NCBI RefSeq assembly: GCF_000012365.1
Contig: NC_007650.1
Coordinates: 186,001-250,000 of the forward strand
DNA from: Burkholderia thailandensis E264
GTDB lineage: Bacteria; Pseudomonadota; Gammaproteobacteria; Burkholderiales; Burkholderiaceae
Direction of reading: 5' to 3'
Length of the DNA stretch: 64,000 bases
Within the stretch, counting starts at the first letter, position 1. The number at the start of each line of letters is the position of its first letter. Of this stretch, positions 26,521 through 35,046 are shown in pieces. Both the position numbers and the translations under genes were made by a program. Under the pieces are notes generated by a model, which saw only the letters and a program-made list of their open reading frames with translations, did not search any database and was not told the origin of the DNA.

Positions 26521-26836
26521 TGTTGCTCGGGTGGGCGACCTGTCCGCCGCGCTGACGACGCGCGCGAGCCGGCTCGCCGACGCCGCGGCGCAACGCGATT
26601 GGGCGTCGGTGACGGCGCTGGATGCGGAGCTGAACGCGATTGTGCGCCGCTGCGCCGCGGACGGCGAGCCGACGCGGGACGTCCATGCTGCGTTGCAGGC
26701 CGTCGCGCGCGTGTACGAGCGGGCCGCCGCAACGATCGGCGACGCGCACGGCGAGCTGGCGACCTGGCTTGTCGGGCTGGCGGAGAACCGGCGTGCATGG
26801 ATTGCCTACGCGACGATCGCCGAGGTGGGGCAATGA
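26507..26836 (+). CDS. fliT: Probable FliT-type flagellar chaperone
   Basis: This 109-residue helical protein is assigned to FliT (LafD in Flag-2) from its position between fliS and fliK and its size. FliT chaperones FliD. Sequence identity to FliT is too weak to stand alone. The start is the ATG at 26507 behind AGGGTG; an in-frame GTG at 26498 is an alternative. It overlaps fliS by 14 bases and fliK by 4. Confidence 0.68.
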   Translation: MADFDVARVGDLSAALTTRASRLADAAAQRDWASVTALDAELNAIVRRCAADGEPTRDVHAALQAVARVYERAAATIGDAHGELATWLVGLAENRRAWIAYATIAEVGQ

Positions 26837-27978
26837 ACGCGCTCCTAGTGATGACGGGACTGGCGGCGGCCGCGTCCGGGCGTATCGGTGCGGCTTGCTC
26901 CGCCCTGCTCGGCGGCGGCGCGGTGCGCGGGCGATCGGCCGGCGCATCGGGCGACGAAGCGCAGGCGCAGGACGCCGATTCGTCCCCGGAGGCGGATCGT
27001 TTGGAAGACGTTTCGCCGTCCGGCGCATTCGCCGGCGTGATCGCGGCGCTCGAGGTTCAAGCGCCCGTTCGGGATGTGCCGCCGCCTACGGACGATTTGG
27101 CGAACGAAGGCGAGGATATCGCTCGCTCGCGCGTTGCCGCGACGGCCGCGGACGCGGTGACGTCAGGCGGGGCGGCCCGCTCGCCGCGAGATGCGCTCGG
27201 CGGACTCGCGTTTGGACAGAGCCCGATGATCGAAGCGGGTAAGGCGCTGTACGTGTCGCCGGTACGCGACGACGAACGGCTGCGCAACGGCGAACGATTC
27301 CGCGACGGCGAACGGCTGCGCGATGGAGCCGACGGCGCGCGCGCCGGCATGCGGGACGCCGCGTCCGCCGCCGGCGCGGCGTCGACTTCCCGCGTCGGGC
27401 AGCCGGGCGCGGGCGCGCCGCGCGATCAACAAGCACTGTCGCAGTCGCCCGGGCAACAGGCCGCCGACAAGCCGCCGGCCGGCGCGCCGGGGCCGCAGGA
27501 GGGCACGATCGGCGCGCCCGTCGACATGCCGCGCGCGGCGGCTCGCGCGCATTCGCCGCAGTCCGCGCCCGTGCGCCTGGGGGCCGAGCTGATGAGCGTG
27601 TTGGGCGAGCGCATCGACGTGCAGCTTCAACGCGGGGTCGAGCGTGCGGTGATCCGGCTGGACCCTCAATCGATGGGCACGCTTCATATCGCGATCCGTC
27701 ATGAAGGGGGAAGCGTCCAGATCCAGATGATCGCTTCGCACGAAGAGGTCGCGCGCCAATTGCAGACGATGAGCGAGGCGCTTCGCCAGGATCTGTCGTC
27801 CCGGCATCACGGCGACGTCACCGTGGTCGTGAGGCACGGTCAGGGCATGGAGCAAGGCGCGGGCCACGGCGAAGGCGGCGCGCACCGCGAGGAGAAGCGG
27901 CCGGGTGCGGCGCTCGCCGAGGCCGATGTGCCGGACGGCGACGACGGGTTTCGCCTCGACGGCCGCGACGTGATTTAA
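26833..27978 (+). CDS. fliK: Flagellar hook-length control protein FliK
   Basis: FliK measures hook length and triggers the FlhB specificity switch. The 381-residue product has a long low-complexity N-terminal two-thirds rich in A, G, D and P, as usual for FliK. The conserved C-terminal domain (about 255-345) contains RAVIRLDPQSMGTLHIAI and VQIQMIASHEEVARQLQ. A short internal repeat, LRNG-RFRDG-RLRDG, lies near residues 148-163. The ATG overlaps the FliT-like stop by 4 bases. Flag-2 homologue: LafE. Confidence 0.9.
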   Translation: MNALLVMTGLAAAASGRIGAACSALLGGGAVRGRSAGASGDEAQAQDADSSPEADRLEDVSPSGAFAGVIAALEVQAPVRDVPPPTDDLANEGEDIARSRVAATAADAVTSGGAARSPRDALGGLAFGQSPMIEAGKALYVSPVRDDERLRNGERFRDGERLRDGADGARAGMRDAASAAGAASTSRVGQPGAGAPRDQQALSQSPGQQAADKPPAGAPGPQEGTIGAPVDMPRAAARAHSPQSAPVRLGAELMSVLGERIDVQLQRGVERAVIRLDPQSMGTLHIAIRHEGGSVQIQMIASHEEVARQLQTMSEALRQDLSSRHHGDVTVVVRHGQGMEQGAGHGEGGAHREEKRPGAALAEADVPDGDDGFRLDGRDVI

Positions 27979-28002
27979 CGATCGAGTAGGAAAGAGATTG
28001 CG

Positions 28003-28467
28003 ATGAAAAAGAAGACCGTTGTGTCGATGATCGTCGGCGCGACGTTACTGGTTGGCGGCGCGGCCGGTGGTACGTGGGCGTTGCTGAGCCGCAAGGCAAG
28101 CCATCCGCCCGCGCCGGTTGCGGCGCAGGACAAGTACAAGTACGTCGGGGAAAGCCAGATTGTCGTGATGTTGCGGCAGCCGGACGCGCAGAACCCCATG
28201 CCGAGCTATTCGGAGGCGCACTACGCGATGCTCGATCTCGTGCTGAAAACCACGCCCGAAAAAGAAGCCATCGTCCACGATCACATGTTGCTGCTGCGCA
28301 GTCTGACGGTCGACGCGGTGTCGCAGTACACGCTCGACCAGATCCGGCGGATGAACGTGACGGAATTGGCGAACGTGCTCGACCGCGCGTTCCGGCAGTC
28401 GTACAAGACGCGGGCCGTCGCGATGCCGTTCGAGAGCGTGATGATCGGCAAGCTTCTCGCCGAATGA
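28003..28467 (+). CDS. fliL: Flagellar basal body-associated protein FliL
   Basis: FliL is a single-pass inner-membrane protein near the stators. The 154-residue product has an N-terminal membrane anchor (about residues 7-28, VVSMIVGATLLVGGAAGGTW) and a periplasmic domain with LVLKTTPEKEAIVHDHMLLL. The ATG is well spaced from AGGAAAGAGA. The stop overlaps the sigma-factor start as ATGA. Flag-2 homologue: LafF. Confidence 0.92.
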   Translation: MKKKTVVSMIVGATLLVGGAAGGTWALLSRKASHPPAPVAAQDKYKYVGESQIVVMLRQPDAQNPMPSYSEAHYAMLDLVLKTTPEKEAIVHDHMLLLRSLTVDAVSQYTLDQIRRMNVTELANVLDRAFRQSYKTRAVAMPFESVMIGKLLAE

Positions 28468-29183
28468 CTGCAATGACGACACTGGACGAATGCGCTGCCG
28501 CGCGCACGGCTTACGCGCGCGCCGGAGCGGGCGCGGAGCAGAGATGGCTGGTCGAGTACGCGCCGATCGTCAAGCGCGCCGCCCGCCAGTTGAAGTCGCA
28601 GGCAGTCGGCATGCTGACGCTCGATGACATCGAGCAGATCGGCTTGATGGGGCTGCTCGAGGCGCTGCGCCGCTATGGCATGCCCGATGCGGCTTTCCCA
28701 TGCTACGCGGCGACGCGCGTGCGCGGCGCGATTCTCGACGAGTTGCGCCGTCACGACTGGCGGCCGCGCTCGGTGCGCCTGGAAGCGCATCGCACGCGCG
28801 ACTGCGAACGCGAGCTGTGCCGCTCGCTTGGACGCGAGCCGACGGAAGCCGAGGTCAGCAGTGCGCTCGGCATCAGCACGGCGGAGTACCGCGAACGCGT
28901 GATGGCGAACAATGCGGAGGCAATGGCGAGCTTCGACAGCGTGCTCGACGACGACGCGTTGACCCATGAAGAAAGCCCCGAAAGGCAGATCGTGCGGCGT
29001 CGCTGTCTCGAGCAGGCCCTGGCTCGCCTCAACGAGCGCGAGCAGCGTGTGATTCAGCTGTACTACGAGTTCGATTTGAGCCTGCGCGAAATCGCGTCGG
29101 TTCTCGAGTTGACCGAGGCGCGGGTTTGCCAGATCAACAAGGCGGCCCTCAAGAAGATGCGCGAGGTGTTGAGCGATGCATGA
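28464..29183 (+). CDS. fliA: Flagellar sigma factor 28 (FliA/LafS family)
   Basis: This 239-residue sigma factor should direct late flagellar genes of this system. Region 2 contains LVEYAPIVKRAARQL and the core-binding block LDDIEQIGLMGLLEALRRYG; region 3 has LRRHDWRPRSVR; region 4 has LNEREQRVIQLYYEFDLSLR and the helix-turn-helix SLREIASVLELTEARVCQIN. The start overlaps the fliL stop; ATG 28473 is an alternative start 3 codons on. It is followed after 48 bases by the gene for its presumed anti-sigma factor FlgM. Confidence 0.95.
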   Translation: MTAMTTLDECAAARTAYARAGAGAEQRWLVEYAPIVKRAARQLKSQAVGMLTLDDIEQIGLMGLLEALRRYGMPDAAFPCYAATRVRGAILDELRRHDWRPRSVRLEAHRTRDCERELCRSLGREPTEAEVSSALGISTAEYRERVMANNAEAMASFDSVLDDDALTHEESPERQIVRRRCLEQALARLNEREQRVIQLYYEFDLSLREIASVLELTEARVCQINKAALKKMREVLSDA

Positions 29184-29231
29184 GCGTGCCGACGCGTCAG
29201 ATGCGGGATGTCTTCTTTTCGGAGAGCGAAC

Positions 29232-29516
29232 ATGAAACTGTCCAGTACGAAATATGGCGTGCCCGCGCAACGAAGCAACGGCGCGAGCCGTGCGTCGACG
29301 ACAGCGCAGGAAGGCGGCGCGCGCGGCGCGGCAGCGGGCGATGCGTGTTTGGAGGTCGAACTGTTGCGACCTGCGCAGGACGTGCTGCGCGAGCTGCCGG
29401 ATTTCGACGCGGCGCGCGTGGCGGCGTTGCGCGCGGCGCTGCAGGAGGGGCGGCTGCCGTTCGATGCGGGCAAGCTGGCCGGACTGATCCAGCGTTTTCA
29501 CGGAGCGAAGGAATGA
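29232..29516 (+). CDS. flgM: Anti-sigma-28 factor FlgM
   Basis: FlgM holds sigma-28 inactive until it is exported through the completed hook. The 94-residue product matches FlgM in length (97 in E. coli) and C-terminal block: FDAARVAALRAALQEGRLPF followed by DAGKLAGLIQRFH. The ATG at 29232 behind GAGAGCG is preferred over one 8 codons upstream. It overlaps flgN by 4 bases. The sigma gene lies immediately upstream, so regulator and target are in one transcript. Confidence 0.9.
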   Translation: MKLSSTKYGVPAQRSNGASRASTTAQEGGARGAAAGDACLEVELLRPAQDVLRELPDFDAARVAALRAALQEGRLPFDAGKLAGLIQRFHGAKE

Positions 29517-29938
29517 CGCGCAAGGAAGCATTCTCGCGGATGCTCGCCGGGCTCGGGGCGGACCGGAGCCGATGCGAGGAGCTGAGGGGCCTGCTCGAAC
29601 AGCAGTTCGATGCGGCGCTGCGCCGCGACGGTTCGTCGCTGATGGCCGTCGGCAGTGCCATTCGGGTGCTGGTGGACGCGCTGGGCTCGAGCCACGAGGC
29701 GCGCCGGCAATGCGCGCGCGTGCTCGCCGATCCGAAGCGGCCCGCATCGATGAGCGAGCTGTGCGCGTTGCTGCGGGGCGCGGCGCGCGATGCGCTGACG
29801 CTCGAATGGCAGTCTTTCGATGCGCTGATGCGCGAGTGTCGGCAACTGAATCAACGCAACGCCACGGTGCTCATGTCTCAATTCGAGATCGTGCAGCGTG
29901 TGCTTCACGGCGAGAGCGATACCTATGTTCATCCCTGA
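29513..29938 (+). CDS. flgN: Flagellar export chaperone FlgN
   Basis: FlgN chaperones FlgK and FlgL. The 141-residue all-helical product carries the C-terminal motif of the family, in LMRECRQLNQRNATVLMSQF, and sits directly after flgM as in many flagellar systems. The start overlaps the flgM stop by 4 bases. Its last 14 bases overlap the following muramidase gene. Confidence 0.86.
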   Translation: MTRKEAFSRMLAGLGADRSRCEELRGLLEQQFDAALRRDGSSLMAVGSAIRVLVDALGSSHEARRQCARVLADPKRPASMSELCALLRGAARDALTLEWQSFDALMRECRQLNQRNATVLMSQFEIVQRVLHGESDTYVHP

Positions 29939-30719
29939 CTTCGATAGCCGTCCGTCCGATTGGGCGCGCGCGGCGTCCGCCCGCCCGGGCGTCTCCTCGC
30001 GGGGCGCCGCGCGAGGCGAGTTCCATGCGGAATTCTCGCGGCTTCAGCGGGATATCGCCGCGACGATCGCGCAAGGTTTCGACGCATCCGGCGACGGCGG
30101 CCGCGTTCGCATTCAGGGCCCCGCGCCGTTTGCCGGAGCGGACGCGCTCGTGCGCTTGCTGGATGGGGACTCGGCGCACGCGGCGCCGGACAAGGCGGCG
30201 TTCCTCGAGCGCATCCTGCCGTACGCGCGCGAGGCCGGAAAGGCCTTGTCCGTATCCGGCGATCTGGTGGCGGCGCACGCGGCGCTCGAGTCGGGGTGGG
30301 GGCGACGTCCGTTGACGACGGGCGACGGCGCGAATACCCACAACCTGTTCGGCATCAAGGCCGGCGCGAATTGGGCGGGCCGCGTCGCGGACGTGCTGAC
30401 CACCGAGTACGTCGGCGGCGAGCCCGTCAAGACGGTGGAGCGGTTTCGCGCGTACCCGGATTACCGGTCGGCGTTCGCTGATTACGCCGCGCTGCTGCGC
30501 GGCAGTTCGCGTTTTCGCGAGGTCGTCGGCACGGGCGACGATGCGGCCGCATTCGCCGCGGCGCTTGCTCGCGGCGGCTACGCGACCGATCCGGCTTATT
30601 CGTCGAAGCTGCAACGGATCGCGGCCGACGTGGCGGCGTCGCGCGCCGCCGCCGGCGGCGTCAGCGGGACGCGTCCGGCGCTGGCTGAGCAATCGGCTCG
30701 GCAGTCCCCGGACCGGTGA
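29925..30719 (+). CDS. Stand-alone flagellar muramidase (FlgJ C-terminal domain)
   Basis: This 264-residue product has a glucosaminidase/peptidoglycan-hydrolase domain at about 85-235. Its likely catalytic Glu is E122 in AHAALESGWGRRPL, followed by NTHNLFGIKAG and ERFRAYPDYRSAFADY. These motifs match the C-terminal half of bifunctional FlgJ. The rod-capping half is encoded separately at 37.7 kb. The first 80 residues are not clearly conserved and no Sec signal peptide is obvious, which fits export through the flagellar apparatus. The ATG at 29925 overlaps flgN. Its 3' end overlaps flgA on the opposite strand by 59 bases. Confidence 0.88.
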   Translation: MFIPDFDSRPSDWARAASARPGVSSRGAARGEFHAEFSRLQRDIAATIAQGFDASGDGGRVRIQGPAPFAGADALVRLLDGDSAHAAPDKAAFLERILPYAREAGKALSVSGDLVAAHAALESGWGRRPLTTGDGANTHNLFGIKAGANWAGRVADVLTTEYVGGEPVKTVERFRAYPDYRSAFADYAALLRGSSRFREVVGTGDDAAAFAAALARGGYATDPAYSSKLQRIAADVAASRAAAGGVSGTRPALAEQSARQSPDR

Positions 30720-31434
30720 CGCGGACCGTCACGACTTTCGCGTCCTTGCGCGTGCCCACGCGAAGGCGGATGACGTCGTCCTGCGCGCCGTTTTGCATCG
30801 CGATGCCGGTGTTGACGATCTCAGCCTGACCGACGCGAGCGACGATCCGCACGGTTTGGCCGCGACGGATCAGCTCGGGCGCCTGAAGGATGCGGCGCGA
30901 CAGCACTTGCCCCGCATGCAGCGAGCGGCGGCTCGTCCGGCCGATCGCCTCGTCCGCGCGGGTCACGGTGTCGGTCAGCGAGGTCAGCGTGCGGCGGGCC
31001 GTGCCGAGATCGTCGGCCGCGATCGTCTCGCGCGCATCGAGGTCGCGCGCGGCGACGGGAATCGTCGCCGTGACCTGGGCACGGGCCGTGAGCTTCGTCA
31101 CGCGGCCGGATGCGGGGCAGCGCGCCGATAGGGTGAGTCTGCCGAGCTGACGCGGTTCGCCGACACTGACTTCGAACGGCGTATCGCAGACGGGCATGGG
31201 CGGCTTGAGCGGCGAAACCACGACCGCGATGTCGGCGTCGCGCAGTCCGGCGCGCTTCGCGAGTTCCGTGAGGCGGGTCAGCGCGGTTTGCCGGACCTGC
31301 TCCCGAAGCTCGGGGCGCGGCGCGGCGGCCGATGTCGATGCGGCGGACGCGGATGCGGCCGACGTGGATGCGGCCGACGCAGACACGGCGGACAGAGAAA
31401 GCAGCAACAGAGACGAGAGAGAGAAAACGCGCAT
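30661..31434 (-). CDS. flgA: Flagellar P-ring assembly chaperone FlgA
   Basis: FlgA is a periplasmic chaperone for FlgI P-ring assembly. The 257-residue product begins with a Sec signal peptide (about 1-22), followed by an odd Ala/Ser/Thr repeat tract at about 15-37. The conserved SAF domain is at 120-245, with VAARDLDARETIAADDL, SRRSLHAGQVLSRRIL and RRGQTVRIVARVGQAEI. It is divergent from flgB. Its 3' end lies inside the muramidase gene on the other strand. Confidence 0.92.
   Translation of the reverse strand: MRVFSLSSLLLLSLSAVSASAASTSAASASAASTSAAAPRPELREQVRQTALTRLTELAKRAGLRDADIAVVVSPLKPPMPVCDTPFEVSVGEPRQLGRLTLSARCPASGRVTKLTARAQVTATIPVAARDLDARETIAADDLGTARRTLTSLTDTVTRADEAIGRTSRRSLHAGQVLSRRILQAPELIRRGQTVRIVARVGQAEIVNTGIAMQNGAQDDVIRLRVGTRKDAKVVTVRVTGPGTAEPIAQPAPDASR
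31331..31390. repeat. Four tandem 15-bp repeats inside flgA
   Basis: Four consecutive 15-base units (consensus GACGYGGATGCGGCS) cover the part of flgA after its signal peptide and encode a repeated five-residue Ala/Ser/Thr unit on the minus strand. Units 2 and 3 differ at one base. The unit length is a multiple of three, so copy-number change would not shift the frame. Confidence 0.75.
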
Positions 31435-31552
31435 AGCGGACCAGTGGAGAAGAAACGGGCCGGCCGGTGGCGCAAGCGCCGCATCGTGATGCGCGGCGGG
31501 TGGTCACGGCCGGCGGTCGAAATTGAGCGAAGTGTATAGCAAGGAACACGAT

Positions 31553-31927
31553 ATGGCATTTGATCTGGCAAGCGGACTGGACCTTCATCCCACCGCGTTG
31601 AAGCTGCGGGCGGAACGCACGAAGATCATCGCGTCGAATCTGGCGAATCTCGATACGCCCGGCTACCAGGCGCAGGATCTGGATTTCAAGCGCAGCCTGG
31701 CCGAAGCCGCCGGCGGCGGTGCGGGCGCACGTCTGGGCGATGCGCCGGCGGGCGGCGTCACGCTCGGCTATCGCGTGCCGTATCAGGCGGCGCAAGACGG
31801 CAATACGGTCGAACTGGGCATCGAGCAGGCGGCGTTCGCGCAGAACGCGATCGACTTTCAGATGAGCCTCACGTTCCTGAACGCGAAGATCAAGGGCCTG
31901 CAAACCGCGATTACGGGCAATGCGTAA
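31553..31927 (+). CDS. flgB: Flagellar proximal rod protein FlgB
   Basis: FlgB is a proximal rod subunit. The 124-residue product contains the family blocks TKIIASNLANLDTPGYQAQD near residue 24 and, at the C-terminus, FLNAKIKGLQTAITG. The ATG at 31553 is preceded by AAGGA; a TTG 10 codons upstream is less likely. It opens the flgB-to-flgL run, divergent from flgA. Confidence 0.95.
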   Translation: MAFDLASGLDLHPTALKLRAERTKIIASNLANLDTPGYQAQDLDFKRSLAEAAGGGAGARLGDAPAGGVTLGYRVPYQAAQDGNTVELGIEQAAFAQNAIDFQMSLTFLNAKIKGLQTAITGNA

Positions 31928-31963
31928 GCGCGTCTTCTTTTCAAACCTGTTTATCGGATCACC

Positions 31964-32380
31964 ATGAGCTTCAAGGACATCGCACAGATAGCCGGTTCCG
32001 CCATGTCGGCGCAGACGGTACGGCTCAACACGATCGCCAGCAATCTGGCCAATGCGGACGCGGCGTCCGGCGCCGAGGACTCGACCTACCGCGCGCGCAA
32101 GCCGGTCTTCGCGTCGATCTTCCAGCTCGATGCGCAGGGCGAGCCGCGTGGCGCCGCCGTGCAGGTGCTCGACGTCGTGAAGAGCACCGAGCCGCTGCGC
32201 AAGGTTCATCAACCGGGGCATCCGCTTGCCGACGCCGAAGGCAACGTGCTGTACCCGAACGTGAATCCGGTCGAGGAAATGACGGACATGCTGTCGGCGT
32301 CGCGCGCGTATTCGACGAACGTCGAAGTGCTCGGACGCGTCAACAGCATGCAGCTCGAGCTGCTCAAGCTCGGTCAGTGA
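31964..32380 (+). CDS. flgC: Flagellar proximal rod protein FlgC
   Basis: FlgC is a proximal rod subunit. The 138-residue product has the N-terminal ASNLANADAA block and the conserved C-terminus NVNPVEEMTDMLSASRAYST followed by NVEVLGRVNSMQLELLKLGQ. Length is normal. It is 36 bases after flgB and 26 bases before flgD. Confidence 0.96.
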   Translation: MSFKDIAQIAGSAMSAQTVRLNTIASNLANADAASGAEDSTYRARKPVFASIFQLDAQGEPRGAAVQVLDVVKSTEPLRKVHQPGHPLADAEGNVLYPNVNPVEEMTDMLSASRAYSTNVEVLGRVNSMQLELLKLGQ

Positions 32381-32406
32381 CCGCGCGCGAACGATACGAG
32401 GACAAC

Positions 32407-33102
32407 ATGTCGAATACGATCCAGCCCCGCGCGGGCGATATGCAGCAACCCGGCGCCGGACAGCGCATGCCGTCGCCATACTCCAACGGCGCGAATTCGC
32501 CGACCGATCTGTTCGCGAAGCTGCTCGCCGCGCAAATCCAGAACCAGAATCCGCTCGAACCGATGGATGCGTCGCAGTTCGTCACGCAAATCATGATGGG
32601 GCAGCAGACCGAGGCGCTCGGCGTCGTCGCGAACCTCACGCAGAACAGCGCGGCGCTGATGGAAAGCATGCTCGTCGTTTCGCTCGGATCGCAGGTGGGC
32701 ACGCAGGTGATGGTGCGAACCGATTCGCTCGACCTGAAGGACGACACGCGCAACGCGCGCATCGTGCTCGATAACGCGGAATCGGACGTGACCGTCGTGC
32801 TGACCGATTCGGCCGGCAATTCGCATCGGATCGCGCTCGGCGCGCAGGCCAAGGGCGACGTGAATTTCACGATCGATCCGGAAGGACTCGGTCTGCCCGC
32901 CGGCCAGTACAAGATTCGCGTCGAGACCGCCAGCGGCGCGAAAGCGGGCGTCGAAGTGGAAGGGACGCTCGAGAACGTCCGCCTCGCGGCGGACGGCAAG
33001 GTGATTCTCCACGTCGCCGGTGTCGGCGATGTGGAGACTTCGTCAATCAGCAGCTTTTTGGGTCGCCGACCCGCCAACGAGACGCGCAAGGAAACCGTAT
33101 GA
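32407..33102 (+). CDS. flgD: Flagellar hook capping protein FlgD
   Basis: FlgD is the scaffold on which hook subunits assemble. The 231-residue product has the export/cap motif LFAKLLAAQIQNQNPLEPMD near residue 35, with DASQFVTQ after it, then two beta-rich domains. I chose the ATG at 32407 behind GAGGA; a GTG at 32377 overlapping flgC is possible. It overlaps flgE by 4 bases. Confidence 0.94.
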   Translation: MSNTIQPRAGDMQQPGAGQRMPSPYSNGANSPTDLFAKLLAAQIQNQNPLEPMDASQFVTQIMMGQQTEALGVVANLTQNSAALMESMLVVSLGSQVGTQVMVRTDSLDLKDDTRNARIVLDNAESDVTVVLTDSAGNSHRIALGAQAKGDVNFTIDPEGLGLPAGQYKIRVETASGAKAGVEVEGTLENVRLAADGKVILHVAGVGDVETSSISSFLGRRPANETRKETV

Positions 33103-34286
33103 GCTTCAATATCGCCCTGTCGGGCATCAACGCCATCAACAGCCAGCTGAACACGATCAGCCACAACATCGCGAATGCCAACACGTACGGCTTCAAGGCC
33201 GGACGCGCGAACTTCGCGACAATGGTCGCGGGCACGCAGGCCAACGGCACGTACATCGGCTCGATCACGCAGAGCGTCGGCACGCGCGGCGGCTTTCTCC
33301 CGACCGGCCGCGCCCTCGACGGCGCGATCGACGGCAACGGCTTCTTCGTGACGAAGGATAGCGACGGCTCGATGCTCTTCACGCGCTTCGGCTACTTTCA
33401 GCGCGACGCCGACGGCTATATCGTCGACGGTTTCGGCCGGCGCGCGCAGGGCTACGGCACGGGCGGCGCCTATGGCGACATTCGCGTGCCGACCGACACG
33501 GAGCCGGCGAAGGCGAGCGACAGCCTCGAATATGTCGGCAACCTGTCCGCCGACTGGGACGCGCCGAAGAACCCGACGTTCGACAAGGACGACGACACCT
33601 CCTTCAATCATTCGGTCGCGTCGACCGTCTACGACTCGCTCGGCCGTCAGCACATCGTGACGCAGTACTTCGTGAAGGGGCAGCCGCCGTCGACCGACGT
33701 CACCACCTATTACGCGATGGACGGCGAGATCGTCGGCGGAAGCACGCCGGTCCAGACGGTGCTGCAGTTCGACACGAACGGCCAGCTGACGGCGCCGAAC
33801 TCGCCGGTGGATCTCGATCTCGGTACGCCCGCCGGCGCGTCCGCGCTTGCGATCAAGGTCAACTACGCCGGTACGACGCAAGTCGCCGGCGAGACGACGA
33901 CGACGGTCAATCGCGACAACGGCTACGCGGCCGGCGTGCCGGGCGAGGTGACGCTCGACGAGGACGGCGGCGTCGTCGTGCAGTACAGCAACGGCAAGCA
34001 ACGCAAGGTCGGCTCGCTCGCGCTCGCGACGTTCGCGAACCAGGACGGCCTGACCGCCGTGGGCGACACCGCCTGGCGCGCGTCGGCGGCATCCGGCAAT
34101 CCGCTGATCGGCTCGGCCGGCTCCGGCGCGCTCGGCAAGGTGGTGGCCGGTTCGCTCGAGCTGTCGAATGCGGACGTCACGAAGGAACTCGTCGACATGA
34201 TGAGTGCGCAGCGCAACTATCAGGCCAACTCGAAGGTGCTGTCGACCGAGAACCAGATGATGCAAGCGTTGATGCAGGCGCTGTAA
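33099..34286 (+). CDS. flgE: Flagellar hook protein FlgE
   Basis: FlgE is the hook subunit. The 395-residue product is of normal length, with the N-terminal block LSGINAINSQLNTISHNIAN, the internal FTRFGYFQRDADGYIVDGFG and the C-terminal VDMMSAQRNYQANSKVLST. The domain between about 150 and 320 is the variable surface region. It overlaps flgD by 4 bases. Confidence 0.96.
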   Translation: MSFNIALSGINAINSQLNTISHNIANANTYGFKAGRANFATMVAGTQANGTYIGSITQSVGTRGGFLPTGRALDGAIDGNGFFVTKDSDGSMLFTRFGYFQRDADGYIVDGFGRRAQGYGTGGAYGDIRVPTDTEPAKASDSLEYVGNLSADWDAPKNPTFDKDDDTSFNHSVASTVYDSLGRQHIVTQYFVKGQPPSTDVTTYYAMDGEIVGGSTPVQTVLQFDTNGQLTAPNSPVDLDLGTPAGASALAIKVNYAGTTQVAGETTTTVNRDNGYAAGVPGEVTLDEDGGVVVQYSNGKQRKVGSLALATFANQDGLTAVGDTAWRASAASGNPLIGSAGSGALGKVVAGSLELSNADVTKELVDMMSAQRNYQANSKVLSTENQMMQALMQAL

Positions 34287-34289
34287 CCG

Positions 34290-35015
34290 ATGGACGCACT
34301 GATCTATACCGTGATGAGCGGCGCGGACCGGACCCTGCATGGGATCGCGGTGCACGCGAACAACATGGCGAACGCGCAGACCGACGGCTTTCGGGCCGAA
34401 CTCGAAATGGCCGAATCGCAAGCGGTGCGCGGCTACGGCTACGACAGCCGTCACCTGCTGAGCCCCCGGGCGAACGCGCTGAACGGCGAGGCGGGCGTGG
34501 TCGCGGATACCGGCCGCGAGCTGGACGCGGCGATCAACGGCAGCGGCTATTTCACGGTCGATACGCAGGGCGGCGAGGCGTACACGCGCGCGGGCAATTT
34601 CGAAATCGATGCCGACGGCGCGCTCACCGTCAACGGCCGGCCGGTGATCGGCGAAGGCGGGCCGATCGTGCTGCCGGAATTCACCAGCCTGCGCATCGGC
34701 GAGGACGGCACGATTTCCATCACGTCACCCGGCGACACCGAGGTGCAGGCGGTCGAGCGCCTCGCGCTCGTCGACGCCCCCGCGTCGGCGCTCGTGAAGA
34801 ACGAGGCGGGGCTGCTCGTCGCGCGCGACGGCCAGCCGTTGCCGGCGTCGGACGAGGTCAAGGTGCTGGGCGGGCATCTGGAGCGCAGCAACGTGTCGCC
34901 CGTCGAGGAAATGATCGCGACGATGTCGCTGAATCGCGCATTCGAGGTGCAGATGCGGATGTTCAACGCGGCGGGCGAGATGGCCGACACGGGCAACCGG
35001 TTGATCCGGGGCTGA
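34290..35015 (+). CDS. flgF: Flagellar proximal rod protein FlgF
   Basis: FlgF is a proximal rod subunit. The 241-residue product begins MDALIYTVMSGADRTL, has ANNMANAQTDGFRAELEMAE near residue 25, and ends with the NVSPVEEMIATMSLNRAFEV block shared by axial proteins. It starts 3 bases after flgE. Confidence 0.95.
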   Translation: MDALIYTVMSGADRTLHGIAVHANNMANAQTDGFRAELEMAESQAVRGYGYDSRHLLSPRANALNGEAGVVADTGRELDAAINGSGYFTVDTQGGEAYTRAGNFEIDADGALTVNGRPVIGEGGPIVLPEFTSLRIGEDGTISITSPGDTEVQAVERLALVDAPASALVKNEAGLLVARDGQPLPASDEVKVLGGHLERSNVSPVEEMIATMSLNRAFEVQMRMFNAAGEMADTGNRLIRG

Positions 35016-35046
35016 CGGCCGGCGATCGAACGAACAGGAGAATCAC

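Noticed and set aside
31468..31483. Possible sigma-54 site (GG-N10-GC) between flgA and flgB
   Set aside because: Only the GG and GC dinucleotides fit; the -12 block is CCGCA rather than TTGCA. Such spacing is common by chance in GC-rich DNA.
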